Source of the DNA: an uncultured Tolumonas sp.
GTDB lineage: Bacteria > Pseudomonadota > Gammaproteobacteria > Enterobacterales > Aeromonadaceae
Length of the DNA: 64,000 bases
Reading direction: 5' to 3'
NCBI RefSeq assembly: GCF_963676665.1
Contig: NZ_OY781381.1
Span: forward strand, 124,001-188,000
Part shown: piece after piece, positions 16,871 to 29,018 of the stretch
Numbering within the stretch: the stretch's first letter is position 1
How the letters are laid out: every line of letters begins with the position of its first letter
The notes under the pieces: model-generated
The model's input: the letters and a program-made list of their open reading frames with translations, nothing else
Databases searched by the model: none
Told to the model about the DNA's origin: nothing
Position numbers and translations under genes: made by a program

Positions 16871-17275
16871 TTATTTTGCTCGTACGATTTATTTGAGGAT
16901 TACCTCTAGCTAGTTGTTACAAATTTGTTGTCCAAGGTCACACAAACCACGCTTTGAAATACACCTTTGCAAAACACTCCCTTAACATAGGGAATAGAAT
17001 AAGTGTATGCTGAATAAGGCTTAATTGTTTTTCTTCACGATTTTGACATTCTGTCTGGCTAGTATTGTTGTGATTAACTAGGCTGAAATGGAACTCGTGT
17101 GGATAACAGCACCTGCCTTCAGATCCAAGATGTGCAGAGCCAGCGACCCCGCCATTATCATGATGACCCGGCTGCCCGACTCGTTCATATTGTAAATTCT
17201 GCGACAGGTCGTCTTCTCACTACACATCATTACAGATAATTAAAGCTACAGAGTGGTTGTTAACAGAGGTGGCAT

Positions 17276-17683
17276 ATGGCTGGTTTGGCTCATAACGGCT
17301 CGTTTTTATTTTATGTTTTAGCTGCAATAGGCCTGTGCAGCATTATGATTGGTCTGGCCGCATTTCTGGGCGGTAGAGCTCAGGGTCGAAGCAAAAATAC
17401 TCCTTTTGAATCAGGTGTCGATTCCGTCGGCACTGCTCGTCTGCGTTTTTCTGCAAAGTTTTATCTGATCGCGATGTTCTTTGTGATCTTCGATGTAGAA
17501 GCGCTTTTCCTGTTCGCATGGTCCGTTTCGGTACGTGAAAGTGGTTGGGTTGGCTTTGTCGAGGCTGCCACCTTCATCGTGCTGTTGCTGGTTGGACTGG
17601 TCTATTTGTGGCGCATTGGCGCGCTCGACTGGGCACCACAACGCCAGCCAACACCATCTAACAATACTGACCAATCCAAGTAA
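17276..17683 (+). CDS. nuoA: NADH-quinone oxidoreductase subunit A
   Basis: Small membrane subunit of complex I near the quinone site. The 135 residues contain three hydrophobic segments, with the conserved loop [23 protein letters not shown] and [11 protein letters not shown] in the middle. An AGAGGT site lies just before the ATG. First gene of the nuo operon, 14 bp before nuoB. Confidence 0.96.
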   Translation: MAGLAHNGSFLFYVLAAIGLCSIMIGLAAFLGGRAQGRSKNTPFESGVDSVGTARLRFSAKFYLIAMFFVIFDVEALFLFAWSVSVRESGWVGFVEAATFIVLLLVGLVYLWRIGALDWAPQRQPTPSNNTDQSK

Positions 17684-17697
17684 CTGCGAGGCTTGTC

Positions 17698-18369
17698 ATG
17701 AAGTACACCCTGACCAGAATCGATCCGAATGCACCGATCGAGCGTTATCCGGCTGAAAAGAAACAGACGGTGGATGATCCCTTGCAGGAAGTTGGCCGCG
17801 GCATTTTGCTCGGCAAATTGGAAAACGTTCTGAATTCAACCGTGAACTGGGGCCGGAAGAACTCTCTCTGGCCTTATAACTTCGGTATTTCCTGTTGTTA
17901 TGTAGAAATGACAACTGCATTTACCGCGGTACACGACGTGGCTCGTTTTGGGGCAGAAGTTATTCGTGCCTCACCCCGTCAGGCCGATTTTATGGTTATT
18001 GCCGGCACACCTTTCATCAAAATGGCGCCGGTTATCCAGCGTTTATATGAGCAGTTACTGGAACCCAAATGGGTGATCAGTATGGGCGCTTGCGCCAACT
18101 CAGGTGGCATGTATGACATTTATTCGGTCGTGCAAGGCGTCGATAAATTCCTGCCTGTTGATGTCTATATTCCTGGGTGCCCGCCTCGCCCAGAAGCATT
18201 CCTGCAAGCGTTAATGTTGCTGCAAAAATCGATTGGTGAAGAACGTCGTCCGCTGTCATGGGTCGTTGGCGATCAAGGTGTTTATCGTGCACAAATGCCT
18301 TGCGAAAAAGAACGTCTACGCGAAGAACGGATCGCGGTGACGAATTTGCCAACCCCGGATAAGTTGTAA
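17698..18369 (+). CDS. nuoB: NADH-quinone oxidoreductase subunit B
   Basis: Peripheral-arm subunit carrying the terminal [4Fe-4S] cluster N2, which passes electrons to quinone. The 223-residue protein shows the unusual adjacent cysteines GISCCYVEM and the further ligands in GACANSGGM and PGCPPRPEA. Length and text match E. coli NuoB (220). Confidence 0.97.
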   Translation: MKYTLTRIDPNAPIERYPAEKKQTVDDPLQEVGRGILLGKLENVLNSTVNWGRKNSLWPYNFGISCCYVEMTTAFTAVHDVARFGAEVIRASPRQADFMVIAGTPFIKMAPVIQRLYEQLLEPKWVISMGACANSGGMYDIYSVVQGVDKFLPVDVYIPGCPPRPEAFLQALMLLQKSIGEERRPLSWVVGDQGVYRAQMPCEKERLREERIAVTNLPTPDKL

Positions 18370-18379
18370 GGGCCATATC

Positions 18380-20188
18380 ATGATCAAGCTGACACAACAA
18401 TTTCCGACCAATCCAGATATGCAGTTATGGCAAACCCGTGATCTGCAAGATGCGCCCGTCGTGCAAGAACTGTTGCATCGTTTTCCGCATGACATTTTGC
18501 ATGTTCAAAATACACGGATGGGTATTCCGGTCGTTTGGATCAAACGCGAAATATTGCTAAACGCTATTCGTTATCTTCGTCATGCACCCAAACCATTCGT
18601 GATGTTATATGACTTGCATGCGACCGATGAACGTCTGCGTACCCACCGTCATGGGTTACCTGCATCTGAATTCACCATGTTCTATCACTTCTTATCGATA
18701 GAACGAAACAGCGATGTGATCCTGAAAATACCGCTGATGGAAGCAGATCTGAAGATGCCATCCATCATTGGTGAATTCCCGAATGCCAACTGGTATGAGC
18801 GGGAAGTTTGGGACATGTTTGGTGTGCATTTTGACGGGCATCCTCATCTAACGCGTATTCTGATGCCGAAAAACTGGAAAGGGCATCCGCTGCGTAAGGA
18901 ATATCCGGCTCGAGCGACTGAATTTGAACCGTTTATGCTGGATGAAATGCGTCAGGATGAAGCGCAAGAACAGTTGTTATTTAAGCCTGAAGAATGGGGC
19001 ATGAAGCGCGGCACCAGCAGCGAAGATTACATGTTCCTGAACTTAGGCCCGAACCACCCGTCTGCGCACGGTGCGTTCCGCTTAGTGCTGCAGTTAGATG
19101 GTGAAGAGATCCTCGATTGCGTGCCTGATATTGGTTACCACCATCGTGGTGCGGAAAAGATGGGCGAACGCCAATCCTGGCACAGTTATATTCCTTACAC
19201 TGATCGGGTGGAGTACCTCGGTGGTGTAATGAATAACCTGCCATATGTGCTGTCAGTGGAAAAACTGGCCGGCATCGAAGTGCCGGAACGAGTCAAATAC
19301 ATCCGCATTATGATGTCTGAGTTGTTCCGCATTAACAGCCATCTGCTGTTTTTGGGCACCTATATTCAAGACGTCGGCGCCATGACACCAGTGTTTTACG
19401 CCTTCACCGACCGTCAGAAAATTTACAACATCATCGAAGCCGTAACCGGTGCACGTATGCACCCGTCATGGTTCCGTATCGGTGGGGTAGCGCACGATCT
19501 GCCAGAAGGTTGGCAACGTCTGGTAAAAGATAATTTGCTGGATTGGCTGCCTAATCGCCTGAATGACTATGTTAAAGCGGCCTTGAAAAACAGCGTGTTG
19601 ATGGGTCGTGCCGTGGGTGTTGCTGCCTACAACACGCAGCAAGCTCTCAGTTGGGGGGTGACCGGTGCCGGGCTACGCGCAACCGGTTTGAACTTCGACT
19701 TACGTAAATGGCGCCCTTATTCCGGTTATGAAAATTTCGATTTTGATGTGCCAGTGGGTCAAAACGGCGATGCGTATGACCGCGCTATGGTGCGTGTGGA
19801 AGAGATCCGCCAGAGCATGCGTATCATTGAGCAGTGTATGCACAACATGCCAGCCGGGCCATTTAAAGCCGATCATCCACTGACGACGCCGCCGCCAAAA
19901 GATCGCACGTTGCAGGATATTGAAACCCTGATCAATCACTTCCTGCAAGTTTCCTGGGGGCCAATTATGCCGGCGCAGGAATCATTCCAGATGATTGAAG
20001 CCACCAAAGGTGCCAACAGTTACTACCTGACCAGTGATGGCAGCACCATGAGCTACCGCACACGGATCCGCACACCAAGTTTCCCACATTTACAGCAGAT
20101 CCCTTCGGTGATCCGCGGACAACTGGTGTCAGATCTGATTGTGTATCTGGGTAGTATCGATTTCGTTATGTCAGATGTGGATCGCTAA
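18380..20188 (+). CDS. nuoC: NADH-quinone oxidoreductase fused subunit C/D
   Basis: A single 602-residue chain combining NuoC (about residues 1-190, 30-kDa subunit; ERLRTHR and [14 protein letters not shown] blocks) and NuoD (about 205-602, 49-kDa subunit; [23 protein letters not shown]). The NuoD half forms part of the quinone-binding cavity. The fusion is characteristic of E. coli-type complex I and is also named nuoCD. It starts 10 bp after nuoB and ends 2 bp before nuoE. Confidence 0.97.
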   Translation: MIKLTQQFPTNPDMQLWQTRDLQDAPVVQELLHRFPHDILHVQNTRMGIPVVWIKREILLNAIRYLRHAPKPFVMLYDLHATDERLRTHRHGLPASEFTMFYHFLSIERNSDVILKIPLMEADLKMPSIIGEFPNANWYEREVWDMFGVHFDGHPHLTRILMPKNWKGHPLRKEYPARATEFEPFMLDEMRQDEAQEQLLFKPEEWGMKRGTSSEDYMFLNLGPNHPSAHGAFRLVLQLDGEEILDCVPDIGYHHRGAEKMGERQSWHSYIPYTDRVEYLGGVMNNLPYVLSVEKLAGIEVPERVKYIRIMMSELFRINSHLLFLGTYIQDVGAMTPVFYAFTDRQKIYNIIEAVTGARMHPSWFRIGGVAHDLPEGWQRLVKDNLLDWLPNRLNDYVKAALKNSVLMGRAVGVAAYNTQQALSWGVTGAGLRATGLNFDLRKWRPYSGYENFDFDVPVGQNGDAYDRAMVRVEEIRQSMRIIEQCMHNMPAGPFKADHPLTTPPPKDRTLQDIETLINHFLQVSWGPIMPAQESFQMIEATKGANSYYLTSDGSTMSYRTRIRTPSFPHLQQIPSVIRGQLVSDLIVYLGSIDFVMSDVDR

Positions 20189-20190
20189 TT

Positions 20191-20691
20191 ATGAGTCATC
20201 AATGCCAATGTCAAAATGAGCCGTTTGCGCTATCAGCGTCAGAACTAGCGGCGATCCAGCACGAGATGCATCACTATGAAGATCCGCGTGCTGCCACTAT
20301 CGAAGCACTGAAACTGGTGCAAAAAGAACGTGGTTGGGTGCCTGATGGTGCGATCTATGCGATTGCCGATGTATTGGGTATTCCGGCATCCGATGTGGAA
20401 GGTGTCGCTACGTTTTACAGCCAAATCTTCCGTCGTCCGGTTGGGCGGCATGTCATTCGTTATTGCGACAGCGTGGTTTGCTTTATCAATGGTTATCAGA
20501 CCATTCAACAAGCGCTGGAAGAAAAACTCAGTATCAAACCCGGCCAAACCACGGCTGACGAACGTTTTACCTTGCTACCTGTCTGTTGCCTTGGCAACTG
20601 TGACAAAGGGCCCAGCATGATGATTGATGATGATACTCACAGTCATCTGAGCGTGGATAAACTGGACGAACTGCTGGAGCAATATCCATGA
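20191..20691 (+). CDS. nuoE: NADH-quinone oxidoreductase subunit E
   Basis: The 24-kDa subunit of the NADH-dehydrogenase module. It binds [2Fe-2S] cluster N1a through a thioredoxin-like fold: CDSVVC and CLGNCDKGP hold the four Cys ligands. The 166 residues match E. coli length. The N-terminus [10 protein letters not shown] carries two extra non-ligand cysteines. Its last four bases overlap the nuoF start (ATGA). Confidence 0.97.
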   Translation: MSHQCQCQNEPFALSASELAAIQHEMHHYEDPRAATIEALKLVQKERGWVPDGAIYAIADVLGIPASDVEGVATFYSQIFRRPVGRHVIRYCDSVVCFINGYQTIQQALEEKLSIKPGQTTADERFTLLPVCCLGNCDKGPSMMIDDDTHSHLSVDKLDELLEQYP

Positions 20692-22022
20692 TCCGAACTG
20701 CTGAAACTCATCCCCTCACCTGGCGGTTGCGTGTCGATCAGCAGCCGGTCTGGTTTGATGAATATCGAGCCAAACAAGGTTATGTCGGGGCGGAAAAAGC
20801 ACTGGCCATGGTACCAACGGCAGTAACCGATCAGGTTAAAGCTGCCGGTTTACGTGGTCGTGGTGGTGCGGGCTTTCCGACTGGTGTGAAGTGGAGCCTC
20901 GTGCCCATGGACCCGCAATTCGACAAAAAATACATTCTTTGTAATGCCGACGAAATGGAACCCGGCACTTACAAAGATCGTCTGTTGATGGAACAACTGC
21001 CACATCAACTGATCGAAGGCATGCTGATTGGTGCGTATGCACTGAAAGCCTATCGTGGTTATATCTTCCTGCGCGGCGAGTATATCGAGGCCGCACAACG
21101 TCTGCGTCAGGCCATTGAAGAAGCCACCAAAGCGGGTTTCCTGGGTAAAAACATTCTCGGCACTGGCTTTAATTTTGAGTTGTTTGTGCACACCGGTGCC
21201 GGGCGTTATATCTGCGGTGAAGAAACTGCATTGATCAACTCGCTGGAAGGTCGTCGCGCCAACCCGCGCGCCAAACCCCCATTCCCAGCTCTGGCGGGCG
21301 CCTGGGGTAAACCGACTTGCGTAAATAACGTGGAAACGCTGAATAACATTCCGTCCATCATGCAAAACGGGGTGGATTGGTATCGCGGCATTTCTGCCGG
21401 TAAGAGTAATGACACTGGCACCAAACTGATGGGTTTCTCCGGTCGGGTAAAAAATCCGGGCTTATGGGAACTACCGTTTGGTACAACAGCCCGTGAAGTT
21501 CTGGAAGATTACGCCGGTGGGATGCGGGATGGCTTGACCTTAAAGGCTTGGCAACCCGGTGGCGCCGGTACCGATTTTCTGACCGAACAACATCTTGATC
21601 TGCCGATGGATTTTGACTCAATTGGTAAAGCAGGCAGTCGTCTGGGCACTGCGTTAGCAATGGCCGTTGATAACGAAATCAACATGGTGTCATTGACGCT
21701 GAATCTGGAAAAATTCTTTGCGCGTGAATCCTGCGGTTGGTGCACACCGTGCCGTGAAGGATTGCCATGGAGCGTGAAAATTCTGCAGGCGTTGGAGAAA
21801 GGCGAAGGTCAGCGTGGCGATATTGAAACGCTGGAGCAGCTGTGTCGCCAACTGGGCCCGGGGAAAACCTTTTGTGCTCATGCACCTGGCGCCGTCGAAC
21901 CACTGCAAAGTGCGATCAAATATTTCAGATCTGAATTTGAAGCGGGTATCACCACCGAACCTATGTTGGCAACGCCGATCCCAACCGGAATACAGCCAAA
22001 TTTGCTGAACCAACGCTGGTGA
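20688..22022 (+). CDS. nuoF: NADH-quinone oxidoreductase subunit F
   Basis: NADH-oxidising flavoprotein of complex I. The 444 residues contain the FMN/NADH site ([14 protein letters not shown] and [16 protein letters not shown]-like text) and the [4Fe-4S] N3 ligands [12 protein letters not shown] plus a later Cys (TFCAHAPGA). It overlaps nuoE by four bases. A 54-bp gap with a hairpin separates it from nuoG. Confidence 0.97.
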   Translation: MIRTAETHPLTWRLRVDQQPVWFDEYRAKQGYVGAEKALAMVPTAVTDQVKAAGLRGRGGAGFPTGVKWSLVPMDPQFDKKYILCNADEMEPGTYKDRLLMEQLPHQLIEGMLIGAYALKAYRGYIFLRGEYIEAAQRLRQAIEEATKAGFLGKNILGTGFNFELFVHTGAGRYICGEETALINSLEGRRANPRAKPPFPALAGAWGKPTCVNNVETLNNIPSIMQNGVDWYRGISAGKSNDTGTKLMGFSGRVKNPGLWELPFGTTAREVLEDYAGGMRDGLTLKAWQPGGAGTDFLTEQHLDLPMDFDSIGKAGSRLGTALAMAVDNEINMVSLTLNLEKFFARESCGWCTPCREGLPWSVKILQALEKGEGQRGDIETLEQLCRQLGPGKTFCAHAPGAVEPLQSAIKYFRSEFEAGITTEPMLATPIPTGIQPNLLNQRW

Positions 22023-22028
22023 TTGCCT

Positions 22029-22051
22029 GTCCGGTGAGTGACTCGCCGGAC
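22029..22051 (+). other. nuoF-nuoG intercistronic hairpin
   Basis: A 10-bp stem GTCCGGTGAG / CTCGCCGGAC with one G-T pair and a 3-nt loop, seven bases after the nuoF stop. No T run follows, so it is a possible mRNA processing or stability element rather than a terminator. It is the only sizeable gap inside this operon. Confidence 0.65.
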
Positions 22052-22076
22052 GTACAGAAAAGGAAGTAATGTTGCT

Positions 22077-24803
22077 ATGGCCACAATTCATGTAGACGGC
22101 AAAGAATATGAAGTCAACGGTTCCGATAACCTGCTTGAGGCATGTCTGTCTCTGGGGTTAGACGTACCGTATTTCTGCTGGCACCCGGCGTTGGGTAGCG
22201 TGGGTGCTTGCCGACAATGCGCAGTAAAACAATATTCCGGCCCCGATGACAAACGCGGGCGTCTGGTAATGTCATGTATGGCACCGGCCAGTGATGGCAG
22301 CTATATATCAATTGAAGACGAAGAAGCGGTCGAATTTCGTAAGAGCGTCAATGAATGGATGATGATGAATCATCCGCACGACTGCCCGGTGTGTGAAGAA
22401 GGTGGCGCCTGTCATTTACAAGATATGACGGTCATGACCGGACACAACACCCGTCGTTACCGTTTCACTAAACGCACACATGAAAATCAGGATCTCGGCC
22501 CGTTTATTTCGCATGAAATGAACCGTTGTATCGCCTGTTACCGCTGTGTGCGTTATTACAAAGATTACGCTGACGGCCCGGATCTGGGTGTCTATGGTGC
22601 ACACGACAATGTCTATTTTGGCCGCGTAGAATCCGGCACGCTGGAAAGCGAATTTTCCGGCAACTTAGTCGATATCTGCCCAACCGGTGTATTCACCGAC
22701 AAAACCCAATCAGCTCACTTTAACCGCAAGTGGGATATGCAGTATGCACCAAGCATCTGCCACGGTTGTAGCTTAGGTTGCAACATCAGCCCCGGCGAAC
22801 GTTATGGTGAACTGCGTCGAATCGAAAACCGCTATCACGGCGGCATTAACCACTACTTCCTGTGTGACCGTGGTCGTTTTGGTTATGGTTATGTCAATCT
22901 GCCAGAACGCCCATACAAAGCCTATCACCGGCATGAAAATCAGTTATTTGAACTCAGCACCACGGAAGCCGCTGAGAAAGTGGCTGATGCATTACGTCGT
23001 ACTAAACGTATCGCAGGCATAGGCTCACCGCGCGCCAGTATCGAAAGTAACTTCGCCTTACGTGAACTGGTCGGTGAAGAACATTACTCCAGCGGTGTTG
23101 CCGAGAAAGAATGGCAATGTCTGCAAAAAATGACCGAGTTACTGCGCCATAGTGGCGTCAATACGCCTACGCTGCGTGAAATTGAAACCTGTGATGCAAT
23201 TTTTGTGTTAGGTGAAGATTTGACCCAGACTGCAGCGCGCATGGCATTGGCCGTGCGTCAGGCGGTGAAAGGAAAAGCTCGCCAGAAAGCAACCGAGTTG
23301 AAAGTTGATGTCTGGCAGATCGCAGCAATCCAGAATATTGGCCAGAATGATCGCTTCCCACTCTATCTGACCAGCTTAGACAGCACGCGTCTCGATGATG
23401 TGGCTTGTGTGCATTACCACGCGGCATATGTTGATCAAGCACGTCTCGGTTTTGCCGTCGCGCATTTACTGGATAGCGAAGCGCCAGCCGTACCGGATGC
23501 CGATGACACATTGATGTCAGTTGCCCGTCAGATTGCCGATGGTTTGTCGAAAGCGAAACATCCGTTAATCATCAGCGGTACCACCAGCGAAACACCGGCA
23601 TTGTTGGATGCCGCAGCTAATATCGTCAGTGCATTACGCCAGAAAAACCCGGATGTCAGTTTGTCGCTCGTGGCCGCAGAAGCTAACAGTGTAGGTAGCG
23701 CCTTGTTAGGCGGCAAAACATTAGAGCAAATGCTGACTGCAGTAGAAGAAGGCCATGTCGACACACTGATTGTCATGGAAAATGACCTGTTACGTCGCGC
23801 GCCGGCTTCCCGCGTTAAAGCCGCGTTGAAAAAAGTGCAACAACTGATCGTGCTCGACCACCAGCAAACCGAGCTGGTCGCAGCTGCCGATTGGGTATTA
23901 CCCGCTGGCACGTTTGCAGAAGCAGATGGCACATTAATCAATAATGAAGGCCGTGCGCAGCGCTTCTTCCAAGTGTTTGATCCGGCATATTACGATAATA
24001 CCCGTTCCGTCAAAGAGAGCTGGCACTGGTTACATGCGCTGAACAGCCTGTTGGTGCATCGTCGGATGGATTGGGGTGTCATGGATGAACTCATTAACCG
24101 TTGTGTGGAAGCTGTTCCAACACTGCGCGCCATGGTTGATGCGGCACCGAATGCAAAATTCCGTATCAAAGGGTTAAAACTCGCTCGCTCACCACACCGG
24201 TATAGTGGCCGAACCTCCATGCGCGCAGATATCGATGTCAGCGAACCGCAAGCAACGCAAGACAGTGATTCTGCATTTACCTTTTCCATGGAAGGTTACA
24301 GCGGGAGTCGTGAAGCCTTCCAGCAAGTGCCTTTTGCATGGGCACCGGGTTGGAACTCACCTTCTGCATGGAATAAATTCCAAGATGAAGTTGGTGGTCA
24401 CTTACGGGCGGGTGATCCGGGTACCCATCTGTTTGATAGCGGGCTTTCTGCAGTCACACCGTATTGCACTGACATCCCGGCAGCCTATGTTCCAAATGGT
24501 GCACAACTCGCCGTTGCTTACTGGCAATTATTCGGTAGTGATGAACTGACACAACGTTCTGATGTTATTCAGCAACGTATGTCAGCACCAACGTTATATC
24601 TCAGTGAAGATGACGCAGCACGTCTGCAATTAAAAGATGGCTGCCAAGTCAGTTTTGTCTGGGATAACCAGCGTTTTGAGCTGCCTCTGAAAGTCAGTCA
24701 CCATTTAGCGGATGGTCTGGTGGGTCTGCCACTGGGTATCGCGCCATTCACTCCAGCCATGCTGGCCACAACGATTGAATCATTGCAGGAGGTCAGAACA
24801 TGA
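22077..24803 (+). CDS. nuoG: NADH-quinone oxidoreductase subunit G
   Basis: The largest peripheral subunit, with a molybdopterin-oxidoreductase-like body and several Fe-S clusters. The 908 residues equal the E. coli length. N-terminal ferredoxin-like ligands ([18 protein letters not shown]) hold N1b, [16 protein letters not shown] and [11 protein letters not shown] hold N5 and N4, and [10 protein letters not shown] starts the extra N7 cluster found in E. coli-type enzymes. I chose the ATG at 22077, with AAGGAAG ten bases upstream, over an open extension to 22038 that lies in the hairpin region. The end overlaps nuoH by four bases. Confidence 0.96.
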   Translation: MATIHVDGKEYEVNGSDNLLEACLSLGLDVPYFCWHPALGSVGACRQCAVKQYSGPDDKRGRLVMSCMAPASDGSYISIEDEEAVEFRKSVNEWMMMNHPHDCPVCEEGGACHLQDMTVMTGHNTRRYRFTKRTHENQDLGPFISHEMNRCIACYRCVRYYKDYADGPDLGVYGAHDNVYFGRVESGTLESEFSGNLVDICPTGVFTDKTQSAHFNRKWDMQYAPSICHGCSLGCNISPGERYGELRRIENRYHGGINHYFLCDRGRFGYGYVNLPERPYKAYHRHENQLFELSTTEAAEKVADALRRTKRIAGIGSPRASIESNFALRELVGEEHYSSGVAEKEWQCLQKMTELLRHSGVNTPTLREIETCDAIFVLGEDLTQTAARMALAVRQAVKGKARQKATELKVDVWQIAAIQNIGQNDRFPLYLTSLDSTRLDDVACVHYHAAYVDQARLGFAVAHLLDSEAPAVPDADDTLMSVARQIADGLSKAKHPLIISGTTSETPALLDAAANIVSALRQKNPDVSLSLVAAEANSVGSALLGGKTLEQMLTAVEEGHVDTLIVMENDLLRRAPASRVKAALKKVQQLIVLDHQQTELVAAADWVLPAGTFAEADGTLINNEGRAQRFFQVFDPAYYDNTRSVKESWHWLHALNSLLVHRRMDWGVMDELINRCVEAVPTLRAMVDAAPNAKFRIKGLKLARSPHRYSGRTSMRADIDVSEPQATQDSDSAFTFSMEGYSGSREAFQQVPFAWAPGWNSPSAWNKFQDEVGGHLRAGDPGTHLFDSGLSAVTPYCTDIPAAYVPNGAQLAVAYWQLFGSDELTQRSDVIQQRMSAPTLYLSEDDAARLQLKDGCQVSFVWDNQRFELPLKVSHHLADGLVGLPLGIAPFTPAMLATTIESLQEVRT

Positions 24804-25771
24804 CAATATCTGCAGAGTTTCTCGATCTGCTTATTGCAGTTGGAAAAGCCCTGATTGTGCTGCTAGTCGTCGTTGGCGTTGGCGCGTTTATGAGCTTTAT
24901 TGAACGTCGTCTGCTCGGGCTATGGCAAGATCGTTATGGCCCAAACCGGGTTGGCCCGTTCGGTATATTCCAGCTCGTTGCCGACATGATCAAAATGTTC
25001 TTCAAAGAGGATTGGATCCCGCCATTTGCTGACCGATTGATCTTTGTTCTGGCGCCGATGATTGCGTTCAGTTCATTCCTGATCGCCTTTGCAATTGTGC
25101 CAGTGACACCGACTTGGGGCGTGGCCGATCTCAACATTGGTATTCTGTTTTTCTTTGCCATGGCGGGTTTAGCGGTATATGCCGTGTTATTCGCAGGTTG
25201 GTCGAGTAATAACAAATACTCGCTACTCGGTAGCCTTCGTGCCTCAGCACAAACACTGAGTTATGAAGTGTTTCTGGGGCTATCGCTGATGGGGATCGTC
25301 GCGCAAACTGGTTCGTTCAACATGCGCGATATCGTGGAAGCACAGAGTCATGTCTGGAATATCATTCCGCAATTCTTTGGTTTTGTGACCTTCGCATTTG
25401 CAGGAGTCGCCGTCACCCACCGCCATCCATTTGACCAACCGGAAGCGGAACAAGAATTGGCTGATGGTTATCACATCGAATATGCCGGTATGAAATGGGG
25501 TTTGTTCTTCGTTGGTGAATATATCGGTATTGTGCTGATTTCGGCCCTGCTGGTAACCCTGTTTTTCGGCGGTTGGCATGGCCCATGGTTACCGCCTATC
25601 GTTTGGTTTGCCCTGAAAACCGGCTTCTTCATGATGTTGTTTATTTTGTTGAGAGCATCGTTACCACGCCCTCGTTATGATCAGGTGATGTCATTTGGCT
25701 GGAAAGTTTGCCTGCCGCTGACGCTACTCAATCTGTTGGTAACAGGTGCCATGGTGTTGTTGGCGCAGTGA
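24800..25771 (+). CDS. nuoH: NADH-quinone oxidoreductase subunit H
   Basis: Membrane subunit linking the peripheral arm to the proton-pumping arm and forming part of the quinone tunnel. The 323-residue, eight-helix protein has the conserved stretches [19 protein letters not shown] and [18 protein letters not shown]. The start overlaps nuoG (ATGA). Confidence 0.97.
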   Translation: MTISAEFLDLLIAVGKALIVLLVVVGVGAFMSFIERRLLGLWQDRYGPNRVGPFGIFQLVADMIKMFFKEDWIPPFADRLIFVLAPMIAFSSFLIAFAIVPVTPTWGVADLNIGILFFFAMAGLAVYAVLFAGWSSNNKYSLLGSLRASAQTLSYEVFLGLSLMGIVAQTGSFNMRDIVEAQSHVWNIIPQFFGFVTFAFAGVAVTHRHPFDQPEAEQELADGYHIEYAGMKWGLFFVGEYIGIVLISALLVTLFFGGWHGPWLPPIVWFALKTGFFMMLFILLRASLPRPRYDQVMSFGWKVCLPLTLLNLLVTGAMVLLAQ

Positions 25772-25781
25772 GGAAAAGACC

Positions 25782-26324
25782 GTGAAAATAAAACATATAG
25801 TAAATGGTGTCGGAACTCAGCTACGCAGTCTGGCAATGGTGTTCTCACATGCCTTCCGCCCGCGTGACACGCTCTGTTATCCCGAGGAAAAGGTACCTTT
25901 AGCGCCAAGATATCGTGGTCGTATCGTACTGACCCGTGATCCAGACGGGGATGAACGTTGTGTGGCCTGTAACTTGTGTGCGGTCGCCTGCCCGGTCAGT
26001 TGCATTTCATTACAGAAAGCCGAACGGGTTGATGGACGTTGGTATCCTGAATTTTTCCGTATCAACTTCTCGCGCTGCATCTTTTGTGGCCTCTGTGAAG
26101 AAGCGTGCCCAACCACGGCGATTCAGCTTACCCCTGATTTTGAAATGGGCGAATTCCGTCGTCAGGATATGGTGTATGAAAAAGAAGATCTGTTGATCAG
26201 CGGCCCCGGTAAATATCCGGATTATAACTTCTATCGTGTCAGTGGTATGGCGATTGATGGCAAGCCGAAAGGCAGTGCCCAGAAAGAAGCTGCACCAATT
26301 GATGTGAAGAGCATTCTGCCTTAA
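25782..26324 (+). CDS. nuoI: NADH-quinone oxidoreductase subunit I
   Basis: Ferredoxin-like subunit carrying [4Fe-4S] clusters N6a and N6b. Two CxxCxxCxxxCP motifs are present: [12 protein letters not shown] and [12 protein letters not shown]. The GTG start at 25782 has a GAGGA site and gives 180 residues, exactly the E. coli length. A longer frame from 25746 overlaps nuoH and is rejected. Confidence 0.95.
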   Translation: MKIKHIVNGVGTQLRSLAMVFSHAFRPRDTLCYPEEKVPLAPRYRGRIVLTRDPDGDERCVACNLCAVACPVSCISLQKAERVDGRWYPEFFRINFSRCIFCGLCEEACPTTAIQLTPDFEMGEFRRQDMVYEKEDLLISGPGKYPDYNFYRVSGMAIDGKPKGSAQKEAAPIDVKSILP

Positions 26325-26337
26325 GGAGCCGCTTGAT

Positions 26338-26865
26338 ATGGAACTCGCGTTTTATGGATCGTCGGTAGTCGCCATATTGGCTACCCTCGGGGTCATCAGC
26401 GGAACCAATCCGATGCATGCCCTGTTATATCTGATCGTGTCGCTGATTGCGGTCGGCATGATTTTCTTCAGCCTCGGTGCCAGCTTTGTCGGTGCTATGC
26501 AAGTGATTGTCTATGCCGGTGCCATCATGGTGCTGTTCGTGTTCGTGGTGATGATGCTGAACTTAGGCACCGCGCAAGAACAAGAGCGGCAATGGATGAA
26601 ACCCATGACCTGGGTTGGCCCTCTGCTGTTAAGTGCTGGCCAAATGGCCGTGTTTTATATGGCATTACATGGCATTGAAGGCACCATCACTGGTGAGCCG
26701 ATTACCGCCAAACAGGTTGGCATTAGTTTGTATGGCCCGTATGTACTGGCAGTAGAACTGGCCTCCTTGTTACTGCTGGCAGGTCTGGTCGCTGCCTATC
26801 ATCTGGGGCGAGAAACCCGCCGCGGCGACATTATTTCCACCCGCAACGAGGAGGATGACGCATGA
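26338..26865 (+). CDS. nuoJ: NADH-quinone oxidoreductase subunit J
   Basis: Membrane subunit of the proximal proton-pumping arm, with five hydrophobic segments in 175 residues. The conserved [17 protein letters not shown] block contains the pi-bulge helix region. It overlaps nuoK by four bases. Confidence 0.96.
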   Translation: MELAFYGSSVVAILATLGVISGTNPMHALLYLIVSLIAVGMIFFSLGASFVGAMQVIVYAGAIMVLFVFVVMMLNLGTAQEQERQWMKPMTWVGPLLLSAGQMAVFYMALHGIEGTITGEPITAKQVGISLYGPYVLAVELASLLLLAGLVAAYHLGRETRRGDIISTRNEEDDA

Positions 26866-27170
26866 ATGGCATTCCCTTTGAACATGGTCTGATCGTCGCA
26901 GCCATCCTGTTTTCACTCGGTTTATGCGGTTTGTTACTCCGTCGTAATCTGCTGTTTATTCTGATGAGTATCGAAGTATTGATGAATGCCTCTGCGGTGG
27001 CCTTTGTGGTCGCGGGTAGTCGTTACGGTCAGGTAGACGGCCAAATCATGTACATTCTGGTGATCAGCCTTGCGGCCGCCGAAGCCAGTATTGGTCTGGC
27101 GCTGTTGATGAGAATGTACCGTCGTCACCACACGCTGAATGTCGATGCGGTTAAGGAGATGCGCGGATGA
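26862..27170 (+). CDS. nuoK: NADH-quinone oxidoreductase subunit K
   Basis: A 102-residue membrane subunit (E. coli 100) with three helices. The two conserved helix glutamates lie in [15 protein letters not shown] and [11 protein letters not shown]. It overlaps both nuoJ and nuoL by four bases. Confidence 0.97.
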   Translation: MNGIPFEHGLIVAAILFSLGLCGLLLRRNLLFILMSIEVLMNASAVAFVVAGSRYGQVDGQIMYILVISLAAAEASIGLALLMRMYRRHHTLNVDAVKEMRG

Positions 27171-29008
27171 ATCTGTTATTCCTGACTTGTCTGTTCCCGT
27201 TTGTCGGTTTTCTGATCCTCGCATTCTCTGCAGGTCGCCTGAGTGAAAATCGTGCGGCGTTGGTGGGGGTTGGTAGTATCGGGCTTTCCGCACTGACCAC
27301 CCTCGTTGTCGGTATGCAATTCCTGCAACAAGCGACTGCAGGCGCGATTTACAACCAGACGCTGTGGCAATGGATCAACACCGCCACCCTGAAAGTAGGC
27401 TTAGTGCTGCATCTCGATGGTCTGTCACTGACCATGTTGGGTGTGGTTACCGGCGTTGGTTTCCTGATCCACCTGTTTGCTTCATGGTATATGCGCGGTG
27501 AAGAGGGTTACTCACGCTTCTTTGCTTACACCAATCTGTTCATCACCAGCATGTTGTTTTTGGTGCTGGCCGATAACCTGATGTTCGTTTATCTCGGTTG
27601 GGAAGGTGTAGGTCTGTGCAGTTATTTGCTGATCGGTTTTTACTATAAAGATCGCAATAACATTGCTGCGGCGATGAAAGCGTTTATCGTCACCCGCGTC
27701 GGTGACGTGTTCCTCGCGATTGGTTTGTTTGTGCTTTACCGTGAATTAGGCACTCTGAATATTGCCGATATTCTGGTGTTAGCCCCACAAAAACTAACTG
27801 CCGGTGATCCAACGATCGAGTTCGCCACACTGATGTTACTGGGTGGTGCCGTGGGTAAATCAGCCCAATTGCCGTTACAAACCTGGTTAGCAGATGCAAT
27901 GGCGGGCCCAACACCGGTTTCTGCATTGATCCACGCGGCGACCATGGTGACAGCGGGTGTCTATCTGATTGCACGGACACATGGCTTGTTCCTGATGGCG
28001 CCGGATGTTTTGCATCTGGTCGGCATTGTTGGTGCAGTCACCTTGATACTGTCTGGTTTTGCCGCTCTGGTGCAAAGCGACATCAAGCGAATTCTGGCTT
28101 ATTCCACCATGAGTCAGATCGGTTACATGTTCCTCGCGTTAGGCGTGGGTGCCTGGGGTGGTGCAATATTCCACCTGATGACACATGCGTTCTTTAAAGC
28201 GTTACTGTTCCTCTCGGCCGGTTCGGTAATTATTGCCTGCCATCATGAGCAAAACATTTTCAAAATGGGTGGGCTGCGCAAATCTATTCCTCTGGTGTAT
28301 GCCGCGTTTCTGATTGGTGGTTCCGCACTGGCTGCCCTGCCCTTCGTCACCGCTGGTTTCTTCAGTAAAGATGAGATCTTGTTTGCCGCTTATCAGGGTG
28401 GTTATTCCGGTCTGTTATTGTCGGGTCTGGTGGGTGCATTCCTGACCTCGCTGTATACCTTCCGTCTGATTTTTATCGTGTTCCACGGTGAAAGTAAGCT
28501 GCAGGCACATCCTGGGCATGGCCTCAGCCATCATTTGCCACTGTTGGTATTAATGCTGCTGTCTACCTTTGTCGGCGCGTTGATCACTCCACCGTTAGCA
28601 AGCGTGTTCCCTGCCGTCAATGAAAGCCATGACGGAAAGTTACTGATCGAACTGCTCTCGGCAACGATTGCCATCGCGGGTATTGCGCTGTCAGCATTCT
28701 TGTTCCTGGGTGAACGTAAACTAGCGAGTCAACTGGCTAATTCGCCTATCGGCAAACCGCTTAGCGCATTGTGGTTCAATGCCTGGGGTTTTGACTGGCT
28801 TTATCATCACTTGTTTGTGATGCCATATCGGGCAATTGCACAACTATTACAACGTGACCCGTTAGACCGAATGATAGCGCTTTGTGCTCTGGTTGTTGGT
28901 GCACTGAATCGTCTGAGTGTGCAAATGGTAACCGGAAATCTGCGCTGGTATGCCGCCAGCATGAGTCTGGGTGCGCTGGTCGTGTTGACTTTGTTGTTGG
29001 TGTACTAG
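27167..29008 (+). CDS. nuoL: NADH-quinone oxidoreductase subunit L
   Basis: Distal antiporter-like proton-pumping subunit with the long lateral helix. The 613 residues match E. coli. [21 protein letters not shown] carries the conserved helix Glu, and [23 protein letters not shown] carries the Lys/His region. A 10-bp gap leads to nuoM. Confidence 0.97.
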   Translation: MNLLFLTCLFPFVGFLILAFSAGRLSENRAALVGVGSIGLSALTTLVVGMQFLQQATAGAIYNQTLWQWINTATLKVGLVLHLDGLSLTMLGVVTGVGFLIHLFASWYMRGEEGYSRFFAYTNLFITSMLFLVLADNLMFVYLGWEGVGLCSYLLIGFYYKDRNNIAAAMKAFIVTRVGDVFLAIGLFVLYRELGTLNIADILVLAPQKLTAGDPTIEFATLMLLGGAVGKSAQLPLQTWLADAMAGPTPVSALIHAATMVTAGVYLIARTHGLFLMAPDVLHLVGIVGAVTLILSGFAALVQSDIKRILAYSTMSQIGYMFLALGVGAWGGAIFHLMTHAFFKALLFLSAGSVIIACHHEQNIFKMGGLRKSIPLVYAAFLIGGSALAALPFVTAGFFSKDEILFAAYQGGYSGLLLSGLVGAFLTSLYTFRLIFIVFHGESKLQAHPGHGLSHHLPLLVLMLLSTFVGALITPPLASVFPAVNESHDGKLLIELLSATIAIAGIALSAFLFLGERKLASQLANSPIGKPLSALWFNAWGFDWLYHHLFVMPYRAIAQLLQRDPLDRMIALCALVVGALNRLSVQMVTGNLRWYAASMSLGALVVLTLLLVY

Positions 29009-29018
29009 GAGGCCTGTC

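Larger units (their letters stand above)
16440..17275. other. Long intergenic region between divergent mgl and nuo operons
   Basis: 836 bp without a supported gene. It contains three GalR-like operators (listed separately) and must hold the divergent promoters of mglBAC and nuoA-N. On the plus strand a TTGACA hexamer occurs at 17043-17048, but no -10 box lies at the right distance. A pair TTAACA (16982-16987) and TATGCT (17007-17012) has a 19-bp spacer. Neither is convincing as the nuo promoter. Short open frames in this stretch have no supporting features. Confidence 0.6.

Noticed and set aside
17043-17068. TTGACA...TATTGT as the nuo promoter
   Set aside because: The spacer is only 14 bp, too short for sigma-70, so it is not listed as a promoter.
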